NCBI GenBank assembly: GCA_028277105.1
Contig: JANQHO010000027.1
Location: 1-54,643, forward strand
DNA from: Owenweeksia sp.
GTDB lineage: Bacteria > Bacteroidota > Bacteroidia > Flavobacteriales > Schleiferiaceae
Direction: 5' to 3'
Length of the DNA: 54,643 nt
The position numbers and the translations under genes were made by a program. Position 1 is the first letter of the stretch, and each line of letters opens with the position of its first letter. This document shows, piece by piece, positions 26,001 to 36,900 of the stretch. The notes beneath the pieces are model-generated. The model did not search any database. It was not told the origin of the DNA and saw nothing but the letters and a program-made list of their open reading frames with translations.

Positions 26001-26071
26001 CCAGTGGGACAAAAGTTATCGTTATATTACCTTATAAATTAATACCCTCTGATTCCCTAAAAAATAAATAA
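23039..26071 (+). CDS. Propeller-type sensor histidine kinase, LytS-like (copy 1, gene 7)
   Basis: 1010 residues. An N-terminal extension precedes a signal peptide (hydrophobic about 23-36, ends TYA-Q). The periplasmic part (about 40-660) has regulator-propeller repeats such as DSQGYIWISTDHGVSRFDG and DDGLNGNTVF; a Y_Y_Y domain follows (about 670-750, YKYRMLGLD, AGRYEFQVYAQN). One membrane span (about 758-778) leads to a short charged linker and a LytS-type His_kinase domain with MNPHFIFN (His804) and an HATPase with N-box ENSIIHG and G-box DNGVGR. Such kinases sense extracellular or periplasmic ligands, often polysaccharide-derived, and phosphorylate LytTR regulators. The partner regulator starts 3 nt downstream. 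Compared with the second copy it has about 16 extra residues at the start; the first in-frame ATG was kept because no other plausible start precedes the signal peptide. Confidence 0.93.
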   Translation: MLHLEYKAVFFFKRAGNKRFSSLGVLLAGLIAFNATYAQRPIFRHYSTPEGLSSTEAYMVMQDSQGYIWISTDHGVSRFDGYEFKTFTTDDGLNGNTVFGTYEDYRGRIWFFTFEAGLSYYKNGEIINFLKDTLMENWDGVSVPFSMHVNRGDTIWLGVRHTDYPRQYVKVFPDGTFVKDSVNSKEQSGFIRRFKDGGYFMSGYPLVEGQETLLNLIDESGKARALKAEICAPHFNYHTDFTSFLKPNGNILFVNNGVLREWEKDSVRELVRFKKSTNLGLLEDKKQNVWIALALGGVMVYRNGNFEQAPQVWLEDKLVSWITEDAEGGIWITTLDDGVYYTPSVEVLAMSNTEFFGKGRLLDFAGKGDTLLVIVKNGMAARLVYQSDSLPDILVKQLFSQNITGILWPERGNAYITGWHENKSQFGFLNQKDFTLKHYPSREDILSRIDSANIYMGPTGITSELDRQTSEELYEIRSTRMHNWRSMYRDKDDLWLGGMSRLWRYSISRDTLEIYKPEEELLKGRVTDIDKAGHCLLLATSGRGLVIVDSNEVWNISSRDGLPGTICNDICVDQKGDIWLSTNKGISRVSGLHKSARLFSIRNYDFLASTISQRVKKIYLMDSVVWALSDDGIIYFNYKNVGLSKPPPVYIHGFEVNHKEINGGNKKIFNWEENNIDISFAGLSYQSVKKLRYKYRMLGLDTAWNYTTQTNVIYPKLGAGRYEFQVYAQNTEGIWSTAKAKRKFIILAPWWKRRWFIISEIVIVFLILAGIGYFYWQRQRKKSETENKMNQLKLQALQAQMNPHFIFNVLGAIQSFIVAKDTVAAQEYLASFASLVRSTLNHSVKGWVPLEEEIRLLKIYLKLEEMRFELPFIYRFEIDERLDVNVVNIPTMLLQPFIENSIIHGISPAKKQGSLHISIKQQGGNLKCTITDNGVGRQRSNLKPNAEEKIHRSLGVNITDERIKLLKSKSDKEPPITYVDLKDERDNTSGTKVIVILPYKLIPSDSLKNK

Positions 26072-26074
26072 TCG

Positions 26075-26818
26075 ATGCACGCACTGATCATTGATGATGT
26101 ATATAGAGCCCGTAGAGGATTAAGCGATCAAATAGAACAACTGTTTCCCAACACTTTTACTATTCAGCAAGCCGGAAGTGTTGAGGAGGGTCTGCAAAAG
26201 ATCAAAGAGTTGTCCCCTGCAGTAGTATTCCTCGATATACAAATGGAAGACGGCTCGGGCTTTGACTTATTAAATAACCTGTCGTATAGAAATTTTGAAC
26301 TCATTTTTACCACAGCCCACGAACAGTACGCTTTGCAAGCCTTCGATCATAGCGCTACCAGTTATTTACTGAAACCCATAAGCCCTGAAAAACTGACAGT
26401 AGCACTGCAAAAGGCTATTGAGAACAGAAATCGTTCAGAATCTGCCATGCTGTTCAACAAGCTCAATGAAGGCTCTTCCCACGCTGTCCATCGCTTTAAG
26501 ATACCTATAGCCAAAGGTTTGAGATTTATTGACGGGGATGATATCATATATCTAAAGGCAGAAGGGAACTATTTCAAAATATTCTTTACTACAGATGAAA
26601 AACCTTTATTGGTATCTAAATCCCTGCGTTATTTTGAAAATCAAATGGATAATAACGTATTTATGAGAATTCATAAATCTTATATAGTGAACCTTAAAAA
26701 AGTTTTAGCCTATTCCCGTTCTGACGGTGGTACCCTTATCATGCCCCGTAATTATGAAGTACCGGTATCTCCTTTGCATAGAGACAGCTTTTTACGGAGA
26801 GTGAGTGCCAGCATTTAA
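26075..26818 (+). CDS. LytTR-family response regulator (copy 1, gene 8)
   Basis: 247 residues. Receiver domain 1-120 with acidic pair Asp7-Asp8, phospho-acceptor Asp54 (FLDIQMEDGSGF) and the conserved Lys of LLKPIS near 105. A LytTR DNA-binding domain follows (about 145-245) with FIDGDDIIYLKAEGNYFKI and FMRIHKSYIVNL. LytTR proteins bind short direct repeats in promoters. Being cotranscribed with the kinase (3-nt gap) it should be that kinase's partner. Likely targets are the paired repeats upstream of the kinase genes and possibly the large operons, which is inference. It is nearly interchangeable in sequence with the second copy, so cross-talk is possible. Confidence 0.95.
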   Translation: MHALIIDDVYRARRGLSDQIEQLFPNTFTIQQAGSVEEGLQKIKELSPAVVFLDIQMEDGSGFDLLNNLSYRNFELIFTTAHEQYALQAFDHSATSYLLKPISPEKLTVALQKAIENRNRSESAMLFNKLNEGSSHAVHRFKIPIAKGLRFIDGDDIIYLKAEGNYFKIFFTTDEKPLLVSKSLRYFENQMDNNVFMRIHKSYIVNLKKVLAYSRSDGGTLIMPRNYEVPVSPLHRDSFLRRVSASI

Positions 26819-27140
26819 AAAGACTCTTTTAGCTCTTTTCTATTTTTCTTTTCACCCATAATATACGATTGATTACCTGATTTCCTTGTTCGGATCAGCT
26901 ATATTCAATTATTTTCTCTAGCTGTTATTGATTCGGTAATAAAGACTTTGATCTTTTTGGTTCTGATTTTGAGTTAGTTGGAGTTTTAAATAGCCCTTAA
27001 AAAGCATTGTCGAGGCAAATATTACTCACTTACCAATAAAGGGATTTCACGAATTAAAGAGGGGAACTCACTGCCTGGAGGGGATATGATCAAAAACTCT
27101 TTACTTATTTCATATCGATTAACTAATCCAGCTTATTGAC
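26819..27140. promoter_or_regulatory. Intergenic region before copy-2 operon
   Basis: The 322 bp after regulator 1 contain no gene. TAATAAAGAC (26937-26946) and CTTAAAAAG (26996-27004) recur from the copy-1 upstream region (1741 and 1762), as do ATTTCACGAAT (27044-27054, copy 1 has ATTTCGTGAAT) and the 37-bp element listed separately. The first 60 bp hold an A/T-rich weak hairpin right after the regulator stop (AAAAAGACTCTTTT) that could be a poor terminator. Confidence 0.6.
27095..27131 (+). promoter_or_regulatory. 37-bp leader element, copy 2
   Basis: Matches 1883-1919 at 35 of 37 positions and again ends 9 nt before the ATG of gene 1. The preserved core ends TTAACTAATCCAG. Its retention between copies whose flanks have drifted argues for selection on a binding site or on the mRNA leader. 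Confidence 0.65.
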
Positions 27141-29813
27141 ATGAAAACTCTCCCTTTTAGCTCACTTTTTGTACTGCTGATCTTACTTTTTTCATTTCAT
27201 GCCCATGCTCAAACTTTTATAGGCGATTATCAGGTTTTTTGGACCGATGTACATGAAGATCTGGCCTACAATACGGAAGAGAATTTGTTAACCTTTGACA
27301 GGACCAATACCTACGGTAATGCTTTTTCTTTAAACAAGCTAGAAGCCGATTATGAGGAGCATATCACTTTTACCGTTCCTCAAAATTCAAAAATTACTAT
27401 AGGTCTTGTACATACTACAGGAACCTACAACCATTCTACCTATGCGCTAAATTATAATGAAATAGAATATGGTTTTCACTTTGAGAATGACGAAGCAGTT
27501 ATTGTTAATGAAGGCAACATTCTACCGGATTTTGGCCCTCAGCCTTATGCCTATGACGAGCCTTTCGAAATCATTTTTCGCTATGGCAACATTGCCTTTT
27601 ATTACAATGATGTTGAGGTTTACAATGTAGATTACGAAGTTACCGCCAGTCTGAAGCTGGAAGTACTATTTACAGCAGAAGATGCCACTTTTTTAGCACC
27701 TAACACCAATTTAAAGTGCCCTCTTTCGGTATCTTACACCACTACCGAACAGGATCATAATGGTGGGGGTTCTATACAAACTGCCGCTATAGGTGGAAAG
27801 AGACCTTACCGCTATATATGGAATGACGCTCCTTTTATAGATAAAGAAAACTACGATCGCTTTGTATCCAGTTATTACACAGAGTTAAGGAAAACAGAAA
27901 ATGCCCATATAGCTTCTCAATTCAACCTAAGCCGGGTTTTAACCTATGATGAATTTGTAGCCTACAAAGCTAGTTCCCAGGTAAGTAATTTGATGTCTCG
28001 CCTTTACAAGCTCAAGCTAATTGACTCCGAAAACGATGAGCTGCAAGTTGACATACCGGTCTCGGCTGCAACCACCTGGCCCTCCTCAACAGACTACTCT
28101 TTTTCCACTGGCGAGCTTACTAAAGCAACCAATCATACCAATATAGCAGCTACTCCCGCTATAACCAGCGATAATATTCTATATCCCAAAAAGGACGGGC
28201 GCTTTGGCTTCAGAATTGGCACTGTCGGTGAAAAAGTGATTGGAATAAGAGATGGTAATTTATCGCCAACTGATTATCGCAATACCCAGTTCGGATTTTA
28301 CATATATGATACAGATGTCTATTTGTTTAAAGACGGAGCCATAGAGGGCGAAGTAGTTCAGGAGGATATCACTAGCAGTGATAAAATTGAAATTGTCAGG
28401 GAAGGCAATACTTTTTCGGCCCGGATAAACGGATTGGAAGTGGGTACTTATGCCGATGCTTACCCGGAAGAATTAAAGCGGTTAGATGTTTACATGTCCG
28501 ATATCGGGCAAATTTTCAGGCCGGATGAAGTGTATTGCTGGTGGTACGTACCCATAGTTTCCATCAGGGAAGAGGAGGGAATATGCGGCTTAAAATCCAC
28601 TACCCTGGTGGCTGAAAATGAAGCGATGATCCACAATAGATATCCTTACCCTGTTACTTTTGACTGGACAGATCACAGAGGGTTTAGCAATTACCCCAAT
28701 TCGTCTACCCTGAGTAACGTTGATCCTGGTTGGTATGGTTTAATAGCCAGTGTTGCCCATCCCACGGCACCCTACGCTTTTCCAGTAGGGACCTATTATA
28801 TAGGCTATAAGGTAAACTGGATACAGGAAGTAAACCTGGTAAACCAGCCCACTACCAATTCACTGGAGCTGAATCCTTTTGCTACCTACCCCAACGCCAA
28901 TGCTTTTGGGGAGTCTAATTCATCCAATGTTTTCAACCAGCCGGTGGATAACAATTACGGTTGGATTTACACCGAAGTGCCCGGTTTGGCTACGGGTAAG
29001 TCGATTGCCATGGAGTTAGATCCCTATGGAGAAAATCAGCGCTTTTATCCTGTTAACGGGTTTATTGATGGTAGTATACCTGATGGAGGTTTTAACGCTG
29101 GCTTTTCGGTTACCCGCTATGGTTTTAAGAGCATGCCTATTGGTAATGCCCCTATGGAATACGGTATTTCCATTGCTGCAGCTATGATGTATTTCAATTC
29201 ATCTGTTACTGGTGACTTTCTGTTATCACTTCATCCTCCCATGATCTCTGGCTCTTACGGTGGCTTTACTCATTTTCAGGTGAAGACTGGAGATAAGATC
29301 GTGCAGTTGATCGATGGTAATGATTATAAACTGTATATCAATGGCGTTTTAGAAGCAACCGTTAATATTTCCGGTTTAAGTGCCATCAATTATTTGAATG
29401 TAAAAGGGGAAGTATCGGCCAGCATCGGTAACCTGATCATCATCAACCCTAACGGTACCACTAACTACGGTCATCACGACCAGGTGCTGAATTGTCTGGC
29501 TTCTTTCAAATGCCGGGATCAATCTTATAATTTACTAGCTCCCGAACTCAGGGCAGAACACTACAATACCATCAACGGCAACCTTTATTTCCAATTTCAG
29601 GGAGAATACAATTACGGTCCTCTGGATTATGTGGTTAAAGATCTGAAGGGTAATGATGTAACCATCAATACGAACATATCAACCGGAGATAAAGACTATG
29701 GTGACAATCGCTACATCCTTAATATGAACAAACTTTCCGATGGCTATTACACACTGACCGTTACCAACGAAAAAAGAGAAAATTACTTTCTCAGGATCTA
29801 CAAAGAATATTGA
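27141..29813 (+). CDS. Secreted multi-module beta-sandwich / SprB-like protein (copy 2, gene 1)
   Basis: 890 residues, homologous along its whole length to the product of 1929-4559. Signal peptide 1-24 (ends HAHA-Q), cleaner than in copy 1. It shows the same three sandwich modules (EYGFHFENDEAVIVNEG; QFGFYIYDTDVYLFKDG; EYGISI with LYINGVLEA) and the same intervening SprB-like segments (GGKRPYRYIWND; TFDWTDHRG). The C-terminal 40 residues (DYGDNRYILNMN, LSDGYYTLTV) are among the best preserved, as expected for a sorting or anchoring signal. The module around 600-640 is slightly longer than in copy 1. The gene lies 1 nt before the Skp-like gene, exactly as in copy 1. Confidence 0.85.
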   Translation: MKTLPFSSLFVLLILLFSFHAHAQTFIGDYQVFWTDVHEDLAYNTEENLLTFDRTNTYGNAFSLNKLEADYEEHITFTVPQNSKITIGLVHTTGTYNHSTYALNYNEIEYGFHFENDEAVIVNEGNILPDFGPQPYAYDEPFEIIFRYGNIAFYYNDVEVYNVDYEVTASLKLEVLFTAEDATFLAPNTNLKCPLSVSYTTTEQDHNGGGSIQTAAIGGKRPYRYIWNDAPFIDKENYDRFVSSYYTELRKTENAHIASQFNLSRVLTYDEFVAYKASSQVSNLMSRLYKLKLIDSENDELQVDIPVSAATTWPSSTDYSFSTGELTKATNHTNIAATPAITSDNILYPKKDGRFGFRIGTVGEKVIGIRDGNLSPTDYRNTQFGFYIYDTDVYLFKDGAIEGEVVQEDITSSDKIEIVREGNTFSARINGLEVGTYADAYPEELKRLDVYMSDIGQIFRPDEVYCWWYVPIVSIREEEGICGLKSTTLVAENEAMIHNRYPYPVTFDWTDHRGFSNYPNSSTLSNVDPGWYGLIASVAHPTAPYAFPVGTYYIGYKVNWIQEVNLVNQPTTNSLELNPFATYPNANAFGESNSSNVFNQPVDNNYGWIYTEVPGLATGKSIAMELDPYGENQRFYPVNGFIDGSIPDGGFNAGFSVTRYGFKSMPIGNAPMEYGISIAAAMMYFNSSVTGDFLLSLHPPMISGSYGGFTHFQVKTGDKIVQLIDGNDYKLYINGVLEATVNISGLSAINYLNVKGEVSASIGNLIIINPNGTTNYGHHDQVLNCLASFKCRDQSYNLLAPELRAEHYNTINGNLYFQFQGEYNYGPLDYVVKDLKGNDVTINTNISTGDKDYGDNRYILNMNKLSDGYYTLTVTNEKRENYFLRIYKEY

Positions 29814-29814
29814 T

Positions 29815-30330
29815 ATGAAAACAAAACACTGGCTTATTGTCAACAGCATTTTTTTGCTGGTAATACTCGCTATAGGAGTCTACTCTCTTAACCAAAAAGA
29901 GAAAAACGTATATCTGAATACAGCTGAAGTATTTGAAGCATTCAGTTTACAGAAAGAATTGCGCACTAAACTGGAAAATGTGCAATCCACCCGCCAGGCC
30001 ATACTGGATAGCATGCAGCTACGCTTAACGGCCATGACCAGTTCCTCGGATTTTGACAGGCAAAATCCCGGAGAAGATTTCTTTTCACTAAGAGAAGTTT
30101 ACCGAATAAAGCAAAAACAATTTGAAGAAGACAACCTCCGTCAATCCAGGGAGTACGATCGTCAGATCTGGAACCAACTCAATCAATACATAAAAGATTA
30201 CGGCAAAGAGCATAACTACACCATGATATTCGGAGCTAATGGGCAGGGTAACCTGATGTATGCCTCAGAAGCCAGGGATGTTACTAATGATCTGATCAGC
30301 TATATAAATAAGAAATATGAAAGGATATAG
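29815..30330 (+). CDS. Skp/OmpH-like membrane-anchored chaperone (copy 2, gene 2)
   Basis: 171 residues, the same length as its paralogue at 4561-5076. N-terminal membrane segment 5-23, then NVYLNTAEVF, a charged helical stretch (about 45-130) and the closing GANGQGNLMYAS / DVTNDLISYIN typical of OmpH/Skp. Substitutions cluster in the helical arms while start and end blocks are kept, in line with arms adapted to each copy's own clients. It overlaps the lipoprotein gene by 14 nt. Confidence 0.85.
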   Translation: MKTKHWLIVNSIFLLVILAIGVYSLNQKEKNVYLNTAEVFEAFSLQKELRTKLENVQSTRQAILDSMQLRLTAMTSSSDFDRQNPGEDFFSLREVYRIKQKQFEEDNLRQSREYDRQIWNQLNQYIKDYGKEHNYTMIFGANGQGNLMYASEARDVTNDLISYINKKYERI

Positions 30331-30922
30331 TATCGTATTGATCCTCGTTTTTCCCTTTGTTCTGACCAACTGCCGGCAAGAGCAGGTAAATTCCGAACAG
30401 TACCTGCAATACCTGGATAAAAACTGGGAAAAATTGACCGATAGCCGGGAAATGAACGGTATAGTATACCAGGCCAGGTTTTTACCTAACGATTACCGCA
30501 TCATAGAGCGCTTTGGCCGGGAAATAAATGATCAAAAATTGCAAAGCGAACGCCAGAACCTCTCTGATTTTCAATACTTCCAGATTCGCTTGAAGGCCAG
30601 GACGGGAAATATAATGGAATACAATACAAGTGAGAGTGAAAACCCGGCCTTACGGCAGCATTATTACACGCATCAATTTACCAAAGATCTGGCCCTGATC
30701 GATGGTAAGGATACCCTTTATTGTGAAGCACACCAGTTTGTTCCAAACCATGGTATTAGCCCCTGGATCTCGGTTCTGGCCGCTTTTAAAGTAAGTGAAA
30801 GTAAAACAACTGAAAAGAGGATAGTGATTAATGATCACATCTTCCACAACGGAAAGGTGATATTAAAAATACCAGCTTCGGCTATTTCGCAAATACCACA
30901 ACTAACCCTTGATAAGTTATGA
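30317..30922 (+). CDS. Lipoprotein of unknown family (copy 2, gene 3)
   Basis: 201 residues. Signal peptide with lipobox LTNC and Cys19. The mature part is conserved with the copy-1 lipoprotein, including NGIVYQARFLPNDYRI, SDFQYFQIRLKA and the ending ILKIPASAISQIPQLTL. The region around residues 110-130 varies most. No known domain is recognised. The start lies inside the Skp-like gene (14-nt overlap) and the stop overlaps the next start by 4 nt, so synthesis of the three products is probably coupled. Confidence 0.85.
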   Translation: MKGYSIVLILVFPFVLTNCRQEQVNSEQYLQYLDKNWEKLTDSREMNGIVYQARFLPNDYRIIERFGREINDQKLQSERQNLSDFQYFQIRLKARTGNIMEYNTSESENPALRQHYYTHQFTKDLALIDGKDTLYCEAHQFVPNHGISPWISVLAAFKVSESKTTEKRIVINDHIFHNGKVILKIPASAISQIPQLTLDKL

Positions 30923-33900
30923 TACGCATTATACGTAAACACCGTGCCACTAAAGTACTGGCTTGCCTGTTGGCAATTTCCTTTGTGTTTGATTTTTTAT
31001 GGCCAACTAAGGCTTTTGCTTCTGGACCAAATCAGCCTGAGTTTACTGCTTTTGGGCATGCCTCCATGTCGGAATTGGTCAATACAGCCAATGGTGATTT
31101 CAGCTATAATATTCCCTTGCTGGATATAGAAGGCTATCCGATCAATATCACCTACAATGCAGGTTCTACTATGGATCAGGAAGCCAGTTGGGTAGGTCTG
31201 GGCTGGTCGTTAAACCCTGGAGCGCTAAATCGTACCATGCGGGGGATCCCGGATGATTTTAAAGGCGAGAACATCGAGCAGGAAATAAGTATGAAAACCA
31301 ATTACACCTTTGGGGCTGAAGTAGGTGCCGGAGGTGAGTTTTTGGGTGCGGGAGATAATTTTGGTGTTAACCTGGGAGCTGGTATGGGAGTCTTTTATAA
31401 TAATTATAAAGGGCTGGGAATCAACAGGAGTATCAACTTTGGTATTTCAGCCGGGAAGTTCTTTTCGGCCGGTGTAGGAATAGATGCCAATAGCCAGGAA
31501 GGCATTACCATTAGCCCAAGTGTGTCATTAACGGGCAGGAAGAAAGGATCAAATGGAAATTCGGCTTCGGCTTCTGTGGGACTGGGCACTAGCTATAATA
31601 CCAGAAGTGGTCTTTCTGACCTGAGTCTGAGCCTGGACGTTGGTATGAAACAAACAGATAAGATAGACGGAGAAGAGGTTTCTCAGTCTCTGGGGATATC
31701 TTCGTCAGCCTCCATTCCCATTGGCACCAGTACTTATTTTCCCAGCATACAATTTCCCCGCAGGGCTACTGCAACTGAGTTGAGAGCAAAAGTGGGGACC
31801 GAAGTTCAGGGAGGTTTTATACATGGTTATGTCAAGGGTTACTTAATGACGGAGGAGATCAGCAATAAGTACCTTAGTTCTGAGGCCTACGGTTATCTTT
31901 ATGCTCATGCAGGTCAGGATAAATTAGATGCAATTCACGATTTTAACCGGACTAATGATGGTATGGTTAGCTCCGAAACCCCTAATCTCCCTCTCACCAA
32001 TCAGACATACGACATTTTTACGGCTACAGCCCAGGGTTTAAGCTCTATGTTTAGAGCTCACCGCTCAGAGGTTGGAACGGTCTACGACAACCAGCTAAAA
32101 ACTACGAACTCGTCTGATAAGTTTGGTGTGGAAGTTGGTTTTGGTACCTATGCCGAAGGCGGAGGCAATACGAACAATTTCGACCTGGAACAAAGTAGTG
32201 GTAAGTGGACTGCCTTTGACAATGCCAAGCTTGATTTCATTGGTAATAACCATTCGCTGGTAGAAAACAATTACGAATTTGAAGAAGCCTACTTCAGCCA
32301 ATCTGGCGAGGGCTTAGCTATTAATGAAGCTTATTACAACGCTCTGGGAGGTGACGAGGCAGTGAGATTGCAGTTAAACGGCAATGAACCTTCATCTATT
32401 ACATCGCGATTGGTAAATCGATCAGGGTCAGTGCTTAATGCCAATATAGCCAACGTTCACAACCCCAAACGTACCAAAAGAGGAGTAGTGATCAATTACC
32501 TCAATGCTAAGCAGGCTAAAGATTACGCCCTGGAAAAGAAAATAGAGAGTCACACCCTAAATAATTTTGATTATGCTGTGGCAGCTACATCTTCGGCAGA
32601 TCATATCATAGGAGAAGGTCATTACACCACCCTGGATGGCAGTGTTTCCGACCGGATAGGCCACGCTGACAATAAAGAACACCATATTTCTGAGGTAAGT
32701 GTAACCGACCAGGGAGGGAAGCGTTTTGTGTATGGTATTCCTTCTTATACCCGGGCTTACGAAGAGCGGTCATTCAATGTTTCGCCCACTTCCGGCTTCA
32801 ACAGTATTCCATCATCTTTATTTGACGATGGTTTAAAATCATTTAGCTCCAATGAAAATTCAATCAATAATTCCAATAAGAAAGATGGTTTTTTCCAAAA
32901 GAAATCGGTGCCGGATTATGCCACTTCTTACCTGCTTACTGCTGTACTCTCAACGGATTATGTGGACGTATCGGGCAATGGACCCAGTGTGGATGATCTG
33001 GGAACCTATACTAAATTCAATTACACCAGAATACACGCTAATTACGGCTGGAAGCAGCCGTATGAACAGAATATGGCCAACTTTAATGCCGGCTTCCGTT
33101 CCGATAAGAAAGACGACAGGGCTTCCTATATGAAGGGGCAAAAAGAGATATGGTACCTCCATTCCATAGAAACCAAAAATTACATCGCAGAGTTTGATTT
33201 GGAGCAAAGAGTCGATGCCATAGAGGCCGATTTCAATTCAGAAGGAGGTCAGGGTAGCGCAAAAATGTATGCTCTCAAAGAAATAAGGTTATACGCCCGT
33301 AAGGATAAAGAAACCAATGGTGTTTCTGCAGTGCCTATAAAAACTGTTCATTTCAAGTATTCTAATACTCTGTGCAACAATCTTCCTGCTCATACAGGTA
33401 TAGGAAAACTAACTTTAGATGAGATCTATTTTACCCACGGGCAATCCCAAAAAGCCTGGTTTTCTCCTTATCAATTTTTCTATGCCGATCCCAATCACAA
33501 TAAAATAACGGATGATGACCCCACTTATAATGAAGATTATGATTACAACTCCTATGATCGCTGGGGTAATTTCAAAAAGAAAAAAACCGGGGCCGGTCAA
33601 AACCTCCGGACATCATTAAACCTTAGCAACTCGGATTTTCCTTATGTAAATAATTATCCAAACAATCACTGTAGTGATTATCAACCGGATGTGGATGCAG
33701 CCATGTGGGCTTTGCACACTATAAAACTACCCTCAGGAGGTACAGTTGAGATTGACTATGAGGCAGATGACTATGCGTATGTGCAGAACAAAAGAGCAGG
33801 GCAGATGATGAAGATTGCCGGAACTTACGATGGCTCTTCTATTATCCAAAAATTGTATGCTGATGCCAATAATATGTTTGGTGGAGGTAGAGATCCCCAT

Positions 33901-36900
33901 CTGGAGTTGGTGGTAGACCTTCCTGTGCCGATTAAAGCCTCAAGCGAGGGAGACGCGATGAGTCTTTTTACAGATCGATATTTAAGGGAGGAAAACCAGG
34001 GTGCACTTGCAACATCTATTTTAGGTAAGCTCTATTACAAATGTGCCGTAAATACCGGTCTGGAATCTGATGAATATGATTTTGTAACAGGCTATGCTGA
34101 TATAGATAGAGTTACTGGCATGCTTACACCTTCTTCTTCCTGTACGGTGAACGAGTTTATCGCTCATCCTAACGGAGGAAGCACTTACTACACTCAAGCT
34201 GTTATTAAACTTAAACCGGCCAAGCTGAAAGACAATGAAAGAGGTTCGGATGTAAACCCTATTTCCAAGGCCACCTGGCAAATGGTAAGAACTTATCTGT
34301 ATAAGTTAGCTTTTCCCGCTGGTTCTATGGAAGACGATAATCCTGGTCTGAATGAAGAAACCATTCAGCTTTTATTCTCTTTTATAGAAGATATACGGGT
34401 GATGATTAGAGGAGTTAATACTGAGATGAGGCGCAAAGGCATTGGCCAGAAAATAGTACCCGGTAAATCATTTGTACGCTTGCACAATCCTACCTATAAA
34501 AAGATAGGAGGAGGGCATCGTGTAAAACAAGTGTTGATGGTAGATGAATGGGCTTCTATGAATACCGATGCCAACCCAAATTATGTAGAAGATGATGCCG
34601 TATACGGGAAAGTGTATTCCTACAATACGACTCATCCTACCCTTAAGGATGAAAATGGGAATGCTTTAATAATAAGTAGCGGAGTAGCCTCTTATGAGCC
34701 GCAGATTGGAGGGGACGAAAACCCTTTCAGAAGGCCAATAGAATATGAACTGAAAAGGCATTTATACGCCAATGATATACTTTATGCCGAGGCCCCCTTT
34801 GGCGAGGTTTTCTTCCCCAGCCCATCGGTGATCTATTCTCACGTAAAGGTTAGAGACTATGTGCCTCCGGGGGTGAATCGTACGGTTAACGGTACCGGGG
34901 AGTCGGTTTTTGAATATTATACTGCCTATGACTATCCTATTAAGGTAGATTATACTCCTCCGCAAAAGATCGAGGAAAACCCCAATCCTATTACTTCCCT
35001 TTTCAGTATGAAATCCACTTACGAATTGGCCATGAGCCAGGGCTATTCTGTGGTACTCAACGATATGCACGGCAAGCCTAAAGGTACAACCATCTATGGG
35101 GAGGGCCGGGTCGGAGATGATTTCATCTCTAAAATGGAATACTTCTACAAATCTATGGGAGGTTACCACAAAGAACTGGACAACAGGATTAGCGTTTTGG
35201 CTGAAGATGGTAGTATTGAAAACAATGTATTGGTGAACGTGGATTTTGACATGGTACACGATAGCAAACAAACGCTTACCAAGTCTAAGAGCCGTTCTTA
35301 TCAGGCTAATGTAAATGTTGTACAGGTTCCTGCCACCCCGCCTTTTCCTTTACCTATCCCTAGCTTTTTTATGCAGAAGTCAGATGATACTAAAAGGCAC
35401 AAAATGTCGGTCATCACCAAAGTAGTGCAGAAGTATGGCATACTGGAAAAAACTATAGCAGAAGACCAGCAGGCGCGCATAGAAACCAGAAATGAACTGT
35501 ATGATAAAGAGACCGGCCAAGTGCTATTAAGCCGGGTTACCAATCAATACGACAAAGCCAATGACCATCGTAGTATGACCTATCCTGCGCACTGGGCCTA
35601 CGATCGTATGGGTCCCGCTTATAAGAACATCGATAAGGAGTTTACAGAGCAGACAGCAGGAGATGTAGTAGATCAGTTTGGGTATATCCAAAGTCCTTAC
35701 GATAGGCATTTTGTAGTGGGGGATGAGGTGATGGTTTACGATAATAATGGCAATGCCGATCAGAAATACTGGGTGATTTACGGCAAGTGTACCAGTGGCA
35801 GGTGTAACGAAGGCCCGGACCTGGAGGGATTATTCCTCATTGATCGCAATGGAATCCTGTACAATAGTATTGTTCCACAAACCTTTCAGATCATCCGTTC
35901 GGGCAGAAGAAACCAGGCAGCCGTGGCAGTGGGAAATTTCACTGCTAAACAAGGCTTAAGTGGCTATGCCTGGAAAGATAACAGCCTGGCCAACTTCAAA
36001 GTGCTGAATAGTTCAGCCCAGGAATTCACCGAGTACGCCCATTATCAGCTTTACGGACCACAGCCACAGTGTAATGATAATACCATAAACCCCTTTGTTT
36101 GGGGAGTAATGGGCAATTGGCGGCCTACCAAAAGCTGGGTTTACAATGTGGAAAGAGACTATTCCAATGGCAATCTCAAAAATGATGGTTACTTCAACAT
36201 GAAACCTTTCTGGGTGTGGGATGGAGCAGAAAGCCAATGGGAAAGCAACGGCAACCTCAATAACTGGCAAACCGTTACCGAAAACACCTTACATCACGCC
36301 TCGGGTTTCACCATAGAAAATCGCAATGAGATCGGCACTTATGTAGCTCAGTTGCCAAGTCTGAATAATACGGTAGTAAAAGCGGTGGCCAACAATGCTC
36401 GCTACCGGGAAATGCTCAGTGAATCCTTTGAGGATTTCAATATGCTCAATGACAATTACGACAACGGTTTCTGGACCTATCTGTGTACCCAAAACCGTGT
36501 GGGTCTTTATCAGGGAGCCCATGACAATACCATTACTTATACAAACAGTACGGCACATACAGGCAATTATTCTGTAGAGCTACCTGTGAGTTCTGATTAC
36601 GCTTTACCTGATATACGTTTCAGGGGAGATAAAGATCTTACCGTTGTTATTCCTGAAATTCCTTACCAGCCCCAAGGCTGGGAAAAGCTACAGGAAGTGA
36701 GTTTTGCTGAGGTATCCGAAGGCGAAGAAGCCGGTTTTGTGATCAGCTACTGGAAGCGCCTGGGAACGGAACTGGACTACGATGTGAAGAAAGCTTTAAA
36801 GGATCAGTACGATCCCGTAAGTATAGAGGTAGAAGTAAAGCGCAGAATACAGAGTACCATATTCAATTTTCCCCATGAGCGCAAAACCCAAAAATCGGTG

